From contig CAZCKU010000010.1 of the NCBI GenBank assembly GCA_964499365.1, forward strand, positions 112,658 through 176,657: DNA of 64,000 bases, read 5' to 3'. The DNA is from PALSA-1316 sp964499365. GTDB lineage: Bacteria > Nitrospirota > Thermodesulfovibrionia > Thermodesulfovibrionales > UBA6898. The notes beneath the pieces were generated by a model. That model made no database searches, was not told the DNA's origin, and worked only from the letters and a program-made list of their open reading frames with translations. How positions within the stretch are numbered: position 1 is the first letter of the stretch; every line of letters begins with the position of its first letter. Of the stretch, positions 43,168 through 51,773 are shown piece after piece. A program made the translations under genes and the position numbers.

Positions 43168-43494
43168 ATGGAACTGAAACAGTTGTTGCAGGCTGATTTT
43201 GATATCGACTTTCCGATTTCAGGGGGCATGGGAAATTCCCGTACTGATCCGATCATTATCCACAGGCAAGTACCCAATGACTACACTTCGGTCGAATATG
43301 GCATTCTTCGCTGTCTTGGAATAGGGCGGAGAATAGAATGGAAAATGATCCAACAAAGCGTGTTTGATCATAATGAAAGAACGCTAGATCAACTGAAAAT
43401 CGAAACAAAAGAAACAACCGATGCTGAAGTAATTATCCAGATTGAAAATTACTATTTTGATATCACGGAGTGCTATGGCCGTAGTGCTGGATAG
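43168..43494 (+). CDS. unknown protein, 108 aa
   Basis: Not recognised. Soluble alpha/beta protein starting MELKQLLQADFDIDFPISGG and ending with VIIQIENYYFDITECYG. ATG 43168 is favoured over an in-frame ATG 15 bases earlier because GGAGATAAGG lies at the right distance before it. It sits 56 bases after the previous gene, in the same direction. Confidence 0.6.
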   Translation: MELKQLLQADFDIDFPISGGMGNSRTDPIIIHRQVPNDYTSVEYGILRCLGIGRRIEWKMIQQSVFDHNERTLDQLKIETKETTDAEVIIQIENYYFDITECYGRSAG

Positions 43495-43541
43495 CAGCAT
43501 GGGAATCATTGCTTGCTGTATAAACAAAGGGGGAGGCAAAT

Positions 43542-44426
43542 ATGTTTGATGTGTATATTGCAGCAGATTTTAGCGGGTCTCATAATGACCCGGGCCAGAG
43601 AACAGGTATTGCCTATTGCGAGATAGTAGGTGCAGGCGAAGGTCCAATACTTCGCATGGGATTGACAAGGACAGAAGTAGTTGCTCATGTAAATGAGAGG
43701 CTTCTCTTCCATAACCAGAAGGGCAATAGAGTATTATTCGGATTTGATTTTCAATATTCTTTTCCGTATGGATTCTGGGATCACATTACTGGTCAGAATA
43801 ACAACTGGAATACGATACTCGATGGACTCACACAAGGAGTTCAAAATGTAGGGTTGCCAGCTATAGTAGAAGACCCTCAGCCAAATGCAAGAGCATGGGC
43901 CGCTCACGCAAACAACCTATTTCAGGACACCCCCGGACCATTTTGGGGCGCAAACTTTCATGTGCAATCTCGTGACCCACACTTCAATTTTGACACCGTT
44001 CCCTTTAGTCAGTATAGACATATCGAACAATTGCATCTAAACGCGGGATTTAAATCCATCTTCAAGATCGGAGGCGCTGGAACGGTCGGACTTCAAAGTC
44101 TGTGTGGGATACCTCATCTTAGGCGTATACAGCAGTTCTGTCAAATTAACAAAATTCCTCTATATTGCTGGCCATTTGATGGAATGAAAATTGATCCGAA
44201 TGGTAGAGAGCATATTCTAGTTGAATTTTACCCAAGCTTGTTCCAACAGGGAAGGCCCTATCATGCCAATCCAAATGCGGATGACGCCATAGCTTGTGCC
44301 GAGTGGTGTGCGGCTCAGGATGCAGCTAACATATTAGGCCCTTTTTTGAATCTGAATATTCAGAATCAGCCTCAACATATGGCAATAGTTCAGTCTGAGG
44401 GATGGGTAATAGGTCTATTGCCATGA
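43542..44426 (+). CDS. DUF429-like RNase H-fold protein, 294 aa
   Basis: It begins with a strand and acidic residue VYIAADFSGS (D9), then FGFDFQYSFP (D69). Later come the Gly-rich turn GGAGTVGLQSLCGIPHLRRI, the conserved WPFDGM, VEFYPSLF (E228) and NADDAIAC (D247/D248). This series of acidic positions and the 'WPFDG' element is what I associate with DUF429-type RNase H-like proteins, some of which are nucleases; activity here is inferred. GGGGGAGG precedes the ATG. Its stop overlaps the next start (ATGA at 44423). Confidence 0.65.
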   Translation: MFDVYIAADFSGSHNDPGQRTGIAYCEIVGAGEGPILRMGLTRTEVVAHVNERLLFHNQKGNRVLFGFDFQYSFPYGFWDHITGQNNNWNTILDGLTQGVQNVGLPAIVEDPQPNARAWAAHANNLFQDTPGPFWGANFHVQSRDPHFNFDTVPFSQYRHIEQLHLNAGFKSIFKIGGAGTVGLQSLCGIPHLRRIQQFCQINKIPLYCWPFDGMKIDPNGREHILVEFYPSLFQQGRPYHANPNADDAIACAEWCAAQDAANILGPFLNLNIQNQPQHMAIVQSEGWVIGLLP

Positions 44427-45160
44427 ATAGACAATTAAACAACTGTGGCAATCAAGGTGATATTATCAAGCATGCAGCGCTGATTAAGCTGGCAAAGCTG
44501 CTGCTACGGTATGGAAAATCGCGCTTTGCTTACATCGAGTCCCATACTTTTATGCTCGAAGTTGCTTGTCCGAGCCCTGCACAGTGGTTACAAGAAACCA
44601 AAGCTGAGTTGGCAAAACATCCTGCCTACGACGATTACTTTAACGCTGAGAAGCAAGTTCTAGATGGTCAGCCGTATCGGTGTTCGGCTGGTCTTGTGAT
44701 TCACGAGTTGAAAAAGGCCAATACCACTGATCCCATTAGTATCCTTGCTGAAAAGGATGAGGCGACACGGGAAGTCCTGAAAGGCCAGTTACTCAAAGAG
44801 CGGGTAAGGAATTGTACCGTATTGGAAGACGCACTTGATCTCGGCTCTATAACACTACCTGATGATGTCAAAACTATACTGATACTTGTCGATCCTTTCG
44901 TATTGGATGCTGAAACCTGGAACGGAATCGCAGCAGGATTGAACAAAACTATAAAGCCGGGAATGGATGTTGTCCTGGAAGTGTTCACTTATGACAAGCA
45001 ACTTGCCAAAGTCGACTGGCCGGCTCCACCGTCAGGCATGATTGGTCCGGTGTCTGTCATGCACAGACAGCCTTATCATCTGGCAGTATATGCGACGGAT
45101 ACGCTGAAGGATGATGTCGGCCAGGTATGTCAGGACCTCGGGTGGAGTATGTATGAATAG
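44423..45160 (+). CDS. RlmJ-like protein with degenerate methyltransferase motif, 245 aa
   Basis: The start NCGNQGDIIKHAALIKL matches the RlmJ N-terminus (GNHADVLKH). AYIESHTF lies where RlmJ has its SAM loop YLDTHAG, and CSAGLVIHELKK and LILVDPFVLDAETWNGIAAGL align with the later blocks. RlmJ methylates A2030 of 23S rRNA using a DPPY catalytic motif. Here it is DPFV, and the SAM-loop glycines are missing, so normal adenine methylation is unlikely. It may bind RNA, or be a repurposed fold. ATG 44423 is chosen for its 4-base overlap with the previous gene. Confidence 0.6.
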   Translation: MNRQLNNCGNQGDIIKHAALIKLAKLLLRYGKSRFAYIESHTFMLEVACPSPAQWLQETKAELAKHPAYDDYFNAEKQVLDGQPYRCSAGLVIHELKKANTTDPISILAEKDEATREVLKGQLLKERVRNCTVLEDALDLGSITLPDDVKTILILVDPFVLDAETWNGIAAGLNKTIKPGMDVVLEVFTYDKQLAKVDWPAPPSGMIGPVSVMHRQPYHLAVYATDTLKDDVGQVCQDLGWSMYE

Positions 45161-45201
45161 AAAACCGGATCAAATCAATACTATGCCCTTGGACATATGT
45201 T

Positions 45202-45633
45202 ATGAAGTTTGAAATGATAGATTATTCCGATGATTACTATGGGGCGGAGCCGATTCCGGCGTATAGAAAAGGGAAGTTTGTGCAGATAAGAAATAAGAAT
45301 AATGGCCAGGAGTTCATTGTGCTTTCCCCGCGTGAATATTTAACATTCCATGCTGATATTGTCGAGCAGTTCTGTTTGTCAAAAAAGATAGAGGGTAGGC
45401 AAAATCGATCAACGCATCATTTTTATATTTACAGTACATCGTGGGAAGTCACAGGCGGGGGATATTGGGCAATCAATTCTATTGAAAAAACCTTTGACCT
45501 GTCTGGCAAATCAGGTGCCTATGGCAGATTTGATTCTCACGGTATCGAGGCAAATATAGTTGCTTTGAAACATCTGAACGGTTATACCGTCACAATAGAC
45601 AATCCGTCAATGACAAATGATTTTCTACTTTAG
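45202..45633 (+). CDS. Janus/Ocnus (PHPT1)-family protein, 143 aa
   Basis: Resembles eukaryotic 14-kDa phosphohistidine phosphatase along its length. GKFVQIRN aligns with KYVLIRV. YLTFHADIVEQF aligns with the catalytic YHADIYDK, with H50 as the putative catalytic His. VTGGGYWAINSIEKTFDLSG and SGAYGRFDSHGIE align with the GGGRI...YGYS..YG block, and GYTVTIDN with YEVTWAND. A phosphohistidine phosphatase activity is possible but unproven for bacterial members. It lies 41 bases after the RlmJ-like gene, in the same direction. Confidence 0.72.
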   Translation: MKFEMIDYSDDYYGAEPIPAYRKGKFVQIRNKNNGQEFIVLSPREYLTFHADIVEQFCLSKKIEGRQNRSTHHFYIYSTSWEVTGGGYWAINSIEKTFDLSGKSGAYGRFDSHGIEANIVALKHLNGYTVTIDNPSMTNDFLL

Positions 45634-45701
45634 CAATAGGTCAGATTTTGAGTATCTCTTTAGGGCAAACCCAAAGGTCCGGTAATTGGGAGGGAGGAGA
45701 T

Positions 45702-46400
45702 ATGCATAGAAGTTCATTGAAAATTGCAAGAGCGCTTGAGCAATTAGAGGACTTACAACATCGTCTTGAAAATTTCGTCAGAGGAGTGACTTCGGAATAC
45801 GATCCTGATGAGTTTCAGCGACTTGCATGGAACCTTGCTATGCTGTACAAGGAAGACGGCCGCCTTGAAGATGCTTTTTCCTCTGTCGAGCAGCTGATCT
45901 GCTGTACTTACGATTCTGAAGCGCTTGCCCGATATTATATGCACTTGGGGAAGCTCAAGGTGTTGTTGAACGACTTTGAGTCAGCAATTCTTTATTATCT
46001 GCATGCAAAGTCGCTGCAGCCTAAAGACAAGAATACCGCTTATTTTATCAGAAATGACGTGGGGTATTGTCTTAATAACCTTGGAAAGCATGAGGAGGCG
46101 GAAGGATATTGCCGGGCTGCTATCATGCTTGATCCTGCCCTTCACAATGCCCACAGGAACCTCGGCATTGCTCTTCAGGGCAAAGGAAATTATACAGCTG
46201 CAGCCGGAAGTTTTATCAGAGCCGTTGACGCTGGCCCTTTTGATTCTCGTGCAATCCAACTGCTGTTGAAACTCACTGATGAGCGCGGAGAAATTGAGCA
46301 GGACATTCCAGATATCAAGAAAGAGGTGAGACGCTGTTTTGATTTGGTCTGCTTTGAGTGGACCGCAAGCGGGAACCTAATGACTTTCTTAACCCATTGA
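45702..46400 (+). CDS. TPR-repeat protein, 232 aa (paralogue 1)
   Basis: Helical repeat protein with about four TPR units, e.g. 'ALARYYMHLGKLKVLLNDFESAILYYLHAKSLQP' and 'NDVGYCLNNLGKHEEAEGYCRAAIMLDP'. GGGAGGAGAT before ATG 45702 sets the start. The next gene is a clear paralogue (shared ILYYL/TLYYL.AKSL.P.DK.TAYF and AHRNLGIALQGKG). The C-terminal ~20 residues differ, which may reflect a shifted or extended end. TPRs are protein-interaction scaffolds; the partner is unknown. Confidence 0.78.
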   Translation: MHRSSLKIARALEQLEDLQHRLENFVRGVTSEYDPDEFQRLAWNLAMLYKEDGRLEDAFSSVEQLICCTYDSEALARYYMHLGKLKVLLNDFESAILYYLHAKSLQPKDKNTAYFIRNDVGYCLNNLGKHEEAEGYCRAAIMLDPALHNAHRNLGIALQGKGNYTAAAGSFIRAVDAGPFDSRAIQLLLKLTDERGEIEQDIPDIKKEVRRCFDLVCFEWTASGNLMTFLTH

Positions 46401-46451
46401 TGCGAATGTGGAAGACAAGATTAAGAATCTGCTTCATGACGGGAGGATCGT

Positions 46452-47111
46452 ATGAGTGACTTTATCGAAGAGGCATTGATGGTATTTGAGGAATTTCGAA
46501 ATAATGGAAACGATCTTAAGAATAGCATCAGTTCTATGGAGCTCCGATACCAGGGCGACAAACTGTTGGAAGTTGCCTGGGAGTTTTCCATATTGCTCAG
46601 GTCCAACGGCTTTTTTCAGGAGTCCATTGCATGTGTTGAACAGTTGATTAACTGCACGGATGATGCCGAAAAGCACGCTCAGTTATATATGGCCTTGGGG
46701 CAGGTAATGGAAATGAAGGAGGATTTCGAGGCTGCAACTCTCTACTATCTCCAGGCCAAGTCCCTGAAGCCAACAGACAAGACGACCGCATATTTTGTTC
46801 ACAATAACCTTGGTTACTGCCTCAATCTCCTGGAGAGGCATGACGAAGCGGAAGGCTGCTGCCAGGTTGCCATTAAAATCGACCCTGCGCGCCACAATGC
46901 CTATAAGAACCTTGGCATAGCACTGCAGGGCAAAGGCCGTTACGCAGATGCCGCACGAAATTTCATCAAGGCGTCTGAGGTCTATCCGGCCGATGCGCGG
47001 GCATATTGTCTTGTGAGCGAACTTCTGGCGAATCACGGCGAAATTGCCGATGAGATACCGGATATTCACAAGCAGATGAAACTTGCCCGGGCTCGCTGGG
47101 CGATGGCGTGA
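46452..47111 (+). CDS. TPR-repeat protein, 219 aa (paralogue 2)
   Basis: The same repeat plan as its upstream neighbour (QLYMALGQVMEMKEDFEAAT; NNLGYCLNLLERHDEAEG; AYKNLGIALQGKGRYADAARNF), so the pair arose by tandem duplication. It is more G+C-rich than paralogue 1, so the copies have drifted. GGGAGG lies 6 bases upstream of the ATG. No signal peptide or membrane helix. Confidence 0.8.
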   Translation: MSDFIEEALMVFEEFRNNGNDLKNSISSMELRYQGDKLLEVAWEFSILLRSNGFFQESIACVEQLINCTDDAEKHAQLYMALGQVMEMKEDFEAATLYYLQAKSLKPTDKTTAYFVHNNLGYCLNLLERHDEAEGCCQVAIKIDPARHNAYKNLGIALQGKGRYADAARNFIKASEVYPADARAYCLVSELLANHGEIADEIPDIHKQMKLARARWAMA

Positions 47112-47136
47112 GGTTGATCGGGCGGGGCTTCCTAAC

Positions 47137-47865
47137 ATGAGCGCCGGTTTGAGATCATGCGGTCTCCAGATCAATAAAATTCAATCCTCAATCCTGCTGT
47201 TTATTAAGCAGCTTTCTCCGTGGATTGAACTGACCCTGGTTGTATTGATCTCATTTGGGGAATCAATCTATGTATCTTTGGAGACTGTATTTGAGGCAGT
47301 CGATTCAGGCGCTCTGAATAAATGGAGTTATACACTCAACGATACAGATAGTCTTGAAACAACGCAGTCCCAGGTGATAGTTCTTTTGGTGTTGAGCCTC
47401 TTTTTGTATATCAGGGATTGGAGGCTGAAAGATTTTAATCTCGAAATCTCGATGCGTCTTGCGGGAGTTGGTTTTCTGCTCCTGCTTGCGAAAAATATTT
47501 TAATAATTTCTGCTTACACCGTATTTTCCTACTTTCAGGTTGTCAGTCCGGGTATCGAAAATCTCGTGAATTATACCGTGTCGATGTCTTTATACGGATT
47601 AATACCTCTGGTAATAGTCAATTCAATTTTTGAGGAAGTTATCGTCGTCGGCTATATCTTCAAAAGGCTGGAAAATATGAATCCTGCGGTTATCGTTATA
47701 ATCAGCACTCTGCTGAGGCAGTCATATCACCTGTATCAGGGGCCTACCACTTTTTTCACTTTAATACCGACCGGACTCGTATTTTCGATTTATTACTGGA
47801 AATATAGGCGCCTGGGCCCAGTCATTGTTGCACATGGATTAACGAATCTGTTCATATGTCTGTGA
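47137..47865 (+). CDS. CPBP-family intramembrane metalloprotease, 242 aa
   Basis: About six membrane segments. The CPBP/Abi catalytic signature is present: FEEVIVVGYIFKR (EE....R), then RQSYHLYQG (His) and AHGLTNLF (H...N) in later helices. Relatives are CAAX prenyl proteases, bacteriocin self-immunity proteins and membrane-protein maturases. ATG 47137 starts inside a G-rich context with a weak ribosome-binding site. It closes the island operon; the TPR pair directly upstream may be its partners. Confidence 0.8.
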   Translation: MSAGLRSCGLQINKIQSSILLFIKQLSPWIELTLVVLISFGESIYVSLETVFEAVDSGALNKWSYTLNDTDSLETTQSQVIVLLVLSLFLYIRDWRLKDFNLEISMRLAGVGFLLLLAKNILIISAYTVFSYFQVVSPGIENLVNYTVSMSLYGLIPLVIVNSIFEEVIVVGYIFKRLENMNPAVIVIISTLLRQSYHLYQGPTTFFTLIPTGLVFSIYYWKYRRLGPVIVAHGLTNLFICL

Positions 47866-47897
47866 AGTATTAAACCGGCAAGCAAATAGTGCGAGCC

Positions 47898-47973
47898 GTC
47901 ATCCTCGCTTGTCGGGGATCGGACGGACTAACACATCGAAACCGAAGAAAGATTCCGGTCAAGCCGGAATGAC
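47898..47973. repeat. REP-like inverted-repeat element
   Basis: The outer ends GTCATCC (47898-47904) and GGAATGAC (47966-47973) are inverted, as in the common GTCATTCC...GGAATGAC intergenic elements. Inner hairpin GATTCCGGTCAAGCCGGAATG lies at the right half. It marks the junction between the island and the comEC operon. Confidence 0.65.
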
Positions 47974-48069
47974 AAAATTAAGGCATTTTATTGCCGGGTT
48001 AATAGTATATCATTTTGCTGATATGCCTGGTATCATGTTTTGCTTATCCGCACCGCGAAGAAGGTCCCG

Positions 48070-50412
48070 CTACCACGTCTCAAAAAGCCTTCTGATATTC
48101 TTCCACTCCTTCTGCAGCGAGTCTGCTTTTTCGAAGGCGTAGTCCCGGTAGGTCTTTACCCGAAGGCCATGCGGTGTTTCGGTAATCCTGATCGCGCCGT
48201 CGCGGTCTGTACGCAGCACCCGCATGCCCTGAAGCTGTTCGAGCATCTCGGCGCTGGGATGGCCGAAATTGTTGTCGCGGCCTACCGAGATGACTGCTAT
48301 CGACGGTGCTACCCCGGCCAGGAATTGAGGGTTAGACGAGGTCCTGCCTCCGTGGTGCGGTATCTTGATGACATCACTCTTTATCCAGTCTCCGAGGTGG
48401 GTGAGATTTTCCTCTGCCTCTTCCTCGACGTCTCCGGCAAGGAGAAAGGAATGGTTTTCGCCCTTTACTCTCAGGACGATCGAGGCATTGTTTTCGGCGA
48501 CAAAATCATTTCCGTCAAGGGTATAGAATTCCCTGTATGGATGCAGGACAGTAATTTCATATCCCTTCCCGCTGATGATGTCTCCCCGTTCCACTAAACG
48601 ATGACCCGCAGCCGCTGATTCCGCTGATGTCCCGGCATCCCCTGCGCCGTTCTCCCAGATTTCCTGAACCCCAAACCTTTGCCTGATATAATCCCTGCCG
48701 CCGCAGTGGTCGGGGTGAGTATGGGTGAGGGCGAGCGCAGTAATTTCTCTGACACCCAGATATTTCAGGAAGGCCGCTGTCTCCCGGCCGGTCCTGCCGG
48801 TGTCGACAACCAGCGTCTTTCCGTCGGAGAGCCGGACAACGGCTGAATCACCCTGGCCAGCATCGAGGAAGGTTATGCTCATCTCCCTGTCCGAGGAGAG
48901 CACCAGGAGTGCATATACGACAAACGGCAGAAGAGGTATCAGGAGCAGGGGCTTTCGTCTTTCGAAAAGAAGATAGAGGACAAGCCCGCCATAAAACATC
49001 AGGCAGAGCACCGGCGGAAAGGCGGGGATGCTGATGTCTGCATGGGGAATGCGGGACAGGATGTCGACGAGTTTCACCGACCCGCCGGCTGCAAACCCGA
49101 CCAGGGGCTTCAGCAGGTAGACGCCGGTCAGCAGAAAGGAGAAGGACGAGATAAGGGCCAGGGCGACCAGCACGGACCCGATGAGCGGCGATGCGATCAG
49201 GTTTGCCACCGGCGATATGAGGGAATAGTAATGGAAATAGTAGGCGACAAGCGGTGCGGTCCCCGCGGTCACCACCAGTGTCAGCAGTACCGGATATTTT
49301 ACGTAGCGGACGACCGCGCTCTCTTTCGTTTGGGCCTCATCAGGTCCGTTCCGTTCCGGCTTTTCGGTGTAATAGCCTATGATGAGGACCGCCAGGAAGG
49401 AAAGCTGAAACGAAAGCTCCAGGATGACGGCCGGGTCCCATACGGCAAGAATGAAGCCGGCAAAGCTGAGCGAATTCAGCCATGCGCCTCTCCTGCCCAC
49501 GAGAAGACCGGTCAGAAAGAGGGCTATGATAATGAATGACCTGACTGCCGGAGGACTGCCCCCTGAGAGTCCGAGGTAGAAGAGCATGAACGGGAGTGTG
49601 AGTATGGCGGCCACCTCCGAGGGGGTGGTGTAGACGGTCAGCCGCAGGAGGAATTCATGCGGGAGCCTCTTTATCAGGAAACTGAATATCCCGAAGAGCA
49701 GGACAGAGAAGAGCCCGAAATGCGAACCGGATATGCTCAGGATATGCGTGAGGCCGGTCCGCTGAAACGCATTCTTCAGGTCTTCGCTGAGATACTCTGT
49801 CTTTCCGGTGGTTATGGATATGATCAGGCCTGCGGAATCAGGGCTGAAGTTCGCAAGCAGATAGCGGTTCAGCCTGTCCCGATAGGTATCGAAGCGGGCG
49901 GAAAGAGACAAGGGCGGCATTCCGGTCTGCTCTGCGGATATCAGGGTGCCGTAGGGCCTGTCCAGCCGGCTTCCGCCCGGATTCATTTTCGAACGGTCCT
50001 TTCCTGTCTTGAGCCGTATTTCATACTGGCTGTCGTAATCAGGCTCGATCTCGTCAAAAAGGGTGAACGTCCCGTCTTCCGGGGTGCGGACCTCTTCCCC
50101 CGTGTCTTCGCCGATAATCGTGTCGGGCCTGAAGGTCCTTATTTCACGGCCTGAGGCCGAGGTCTCCTTTCCGGGTATAAACCGTCCGGTAAGCCGCAGT
50201 TCCCTGTCATGGAGATCTGAAGGTGCCTGATCCGGGATAAAGCGGAAAAAGGCATAGCCGATACCGAGCAGGATGAAGAGGACGATCAGAAACCGTCTCC
50301 GGAACGCTGCCAGTCCGGATGCGGCGAGCAAGGATATGATCGTGACGGCAGGGAACCAGGCGAAGAGATAGAAAAGGGAGATCCCGCAGAGAAAGGGGAT
50401 AAAGACGGTCAT
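48070..50412 (-). CDS. comEC: ComEC/Rec2-type DNA-uptake channel, 780 aa
   Basis: N-terminal membrane helices and an OB-like DUF4131 domain (LRLTGRFIPG...) are followed by the ComEC core of many helices (LTHILSISGSHFGLFS; GSPPAVRSFIIIALFL). A C-terminal metallo-beta-lactamase-like domain has ALTHTHPDHCGG. The protein moves single-stranded DNA across the inner membrane during transformation. AGAGGTCC precedes the ATG. It is the last gene of the cdaA-ybbR-glmM-comEC series, 11 bases after glmM. Confidence 0.92.
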   Translation of the reverse strand: MTVFIPFLCGISLFYLFAWFPAVTIISLLAASGLAAFRRRFLIVLFILLGIGYAFFRFIPDQAPSDLHDRELRLTGRFIPGKETSASGREIRTFRPDTIIGEDTGEEVRTPEDGTFTLFDEIEPDYDSQYEIRLKTGKDRSKMNPGGSRLDRPYGTLISAEQTGMPPLSLSARFDTYRDRLNRYLLANFSPDSAGLIISITTGKTEYLSEDLKNAFQRTGLTHILSISGSHFGLFSVLLFGIFSFLIKRLPHEFLLRLTVYTTPSEVAAILTLPFMLFYLGLSGGSPPAVRSFIIIALFLTGLLVGRRGAWLNSLSFAGFILAVWDPAVILELSFQLSFLAVLIIGYYTEKPERNGPDEAQTKESAVVRYVKYPVLLTLVVTAGTAPLVAYYFHYYSLISPVANLIASPLIGSVLVALALISSFSFLLTGVYLLKPLVGFAAGGSVKLVDILSRIPHADISIPAFPPVLCLMFYGGLVLYLLFERRKPLLLIPLLPFVVYALLVLSSDREMSITFLDAGQGDSAVVRLSDGKTLVVDTGRTGRETAAFLKYLGVREITALALTHTHPDHCGGRDYIRQRFGVQEIWENGAGDAGTSAESAAAGHRLVERGDIISGKGYEITVLHPYREFYTLDGNDFVAENNASIVLRVKGENHSFLLAGDVEEEAEENLTHLGDWIKSDVIKIPHHGGRTSSNPQFLAGVAPSIAVISVGRDNNFGHPSAEMLEQLQGMRVLRTDRDGAIRITETPHGLRVKTYRDYAFEKADSLQKEWKNIRRLFETW

Positions 50413-50423
50413 CGGACCTCTGG

Positions 50424-51773
50424 TTACTTCATCTTTTCTTTGATTACCTTTGAGATGTCTCTGCCGAGTTTCGTTATGGTCTTGAGGTCCTTGCCCTCAA
50501 GCATAACGCGTATCTTCGGTTCAGTGCCGGAGGCCCTGACCAGTATGCGGCCGCTGCTGCCGAGGTATTTTTCTGCGGACTTTATCGCCTGTTCGATTTC
50601 GGGGACCGCCCGGATGTCCTGTCTTTTTGCCACTTCCACATTCATGAGGACCTGGGGGTAGAGCTTGATTTCTGATGCCAGTTTCGATAGTTTCATCGCC
50701 TTCTTCTTCATGACGCTTAAGACCTGCATGGCAGTAATCGGGCCGTCTCCGGTCGTGTTCAGGTCAAGGAAGACGACATGCCCCGACTGCTCTCCTCCAA
50801 GGTTGTAGCCTCCCGCCAGCATCTTTTCGACGACGTAGCGGTCACCGACCTTGGTCCGTACCAGCCTGATGCCGTGCCGCTCCAGGAACTTCTCAAGGCC
50901 TATGTTGCTCATCACCGTCGAGACGACTGTTTCTCCCCGCAGTCTCCCCTGTGCGTGCATTTCCGAGGCGCAGATCCCCATCACCTGGTCCCCGTCGACC
51001 ACCCGCCCCTTTTCATCGCAGAGCAGCACCCTGTCGGCGTCGCCGTCATGGGCAATGCCGGCATCGGCCTTGTACCGCAGCACCGCCTTCTGCACTTCCT
51101 CCATATGGAGCGCACCGCAGTCGAGGTTGATATTGACCCCGTTCGGTTTGTCATGGATGGCTATAACCTCTGCCCCCAGTTCGCGGAGAAGCCAGGGAGT
51201 TGTCTTGTACGCGGCGCCATTGGCACAGTCGACAACGATCTTCATTCCCTCGAAGGACAGGCCCCGGGGAAGGGTGGACTTGATATATTCGATATACCGT
51301 CCGGTCGCATCATCGAGACGGAAGGCCTTGCCGACTTCTGCTCCCTTCGAGCGGTAGCGCACCAGGTGGTCATCAGCAACGAGCTCCTCTATCCGCTGTT
51401 CGGTCGCATCCGGAAGCTTGAAGCCGTCGTACGAAAAGAACTTGATGCCGTTGTCCTCGAAAGGGTTATGAGAGGCCGAGATGACGATGCCGGCATCGAT
51501 CCTGAGCGTCCGCGTCAGATAGGCGATACCGGGGGTTGGAACAGGACCGACGAGTGTCACGTTCATGCCCATCGAACAGATGCCCGACGTCAGCGCGCTC
51601 TCGATCATATAGCCCGACAGCCTGGTGTCCTTGCCGATCAGCACCATGTTCCTGCCATGATGTTTTTTTCTGAGAACCGTGGCCGCGGCCATGCCGACCC
51701 TTAGCACCACCTCCGGTGTCATCGGATGCCGGTTTATGCTCCCCCTGATCCCGTCCGTGCCGAAAAGTTTCAT
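50424..51773 (-). CDS. glmM: phosphoglucosamine mutase, 449 aa
   Basis: Converts glucosamine-6-phosphate to glucosamine-1-phosphate for peptidoglycan and LPS precursors. The active serine is S101 in ISASHNPFEDNG. The metal loop is DGDADR. The sugar-binding and phosphate-binding loops are GGEQSGHVV and RASGTEPKIRVM. Full family length. It overlaps ybbR by 4 bases in an order (cdaA-ybbR-glmM) known best from Firmicutes. Confidence 0.96.
   Translation of the reverse strand: MKLFGTDGIRGSINRHPMTPEVVLRVGMAAATVLRKKHHGRNMVLIGKDTRLSGYMIESALTSGICSMGMNVTLVGPVPTPGIAYLTRTLRIDAGIVISASHNPFEDNGIKFFSYDGFKLPDATEQRIEELVADDHLVRYRSKGAEVGKAFRLDDATGRYIEYIKSTLPRGLSFEGMKIVVDCANGAAYKTTPWLLRELGAEVIAIHDKPNGVNINLDCGALHMEEVQKAVLRYKADAGIAHDGDADRVLLCDEKGRVVDGDQVMGICASEMHAQGRLRGETVVSTVMSNIGLEKFLERHGIRLVRTKVGDRYVVEKMLAGGYNLGGEQSGHVVFLDLNTTGDGPITAMQVLSVMKKKAMKLSKLASEIKLYPQVLMNVEVAKRQDIRAVPEIEQAIKSAEKYLGSSGRILVRASGTEPKIRVMLEGKDLKTITKLGRDISKVIKEKMK

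Noticed and set aside
48725..50154. Plus-strand frames opposite comEC
   Set aside because: They are charged, motif-free shadows of the comEC coding sequence.
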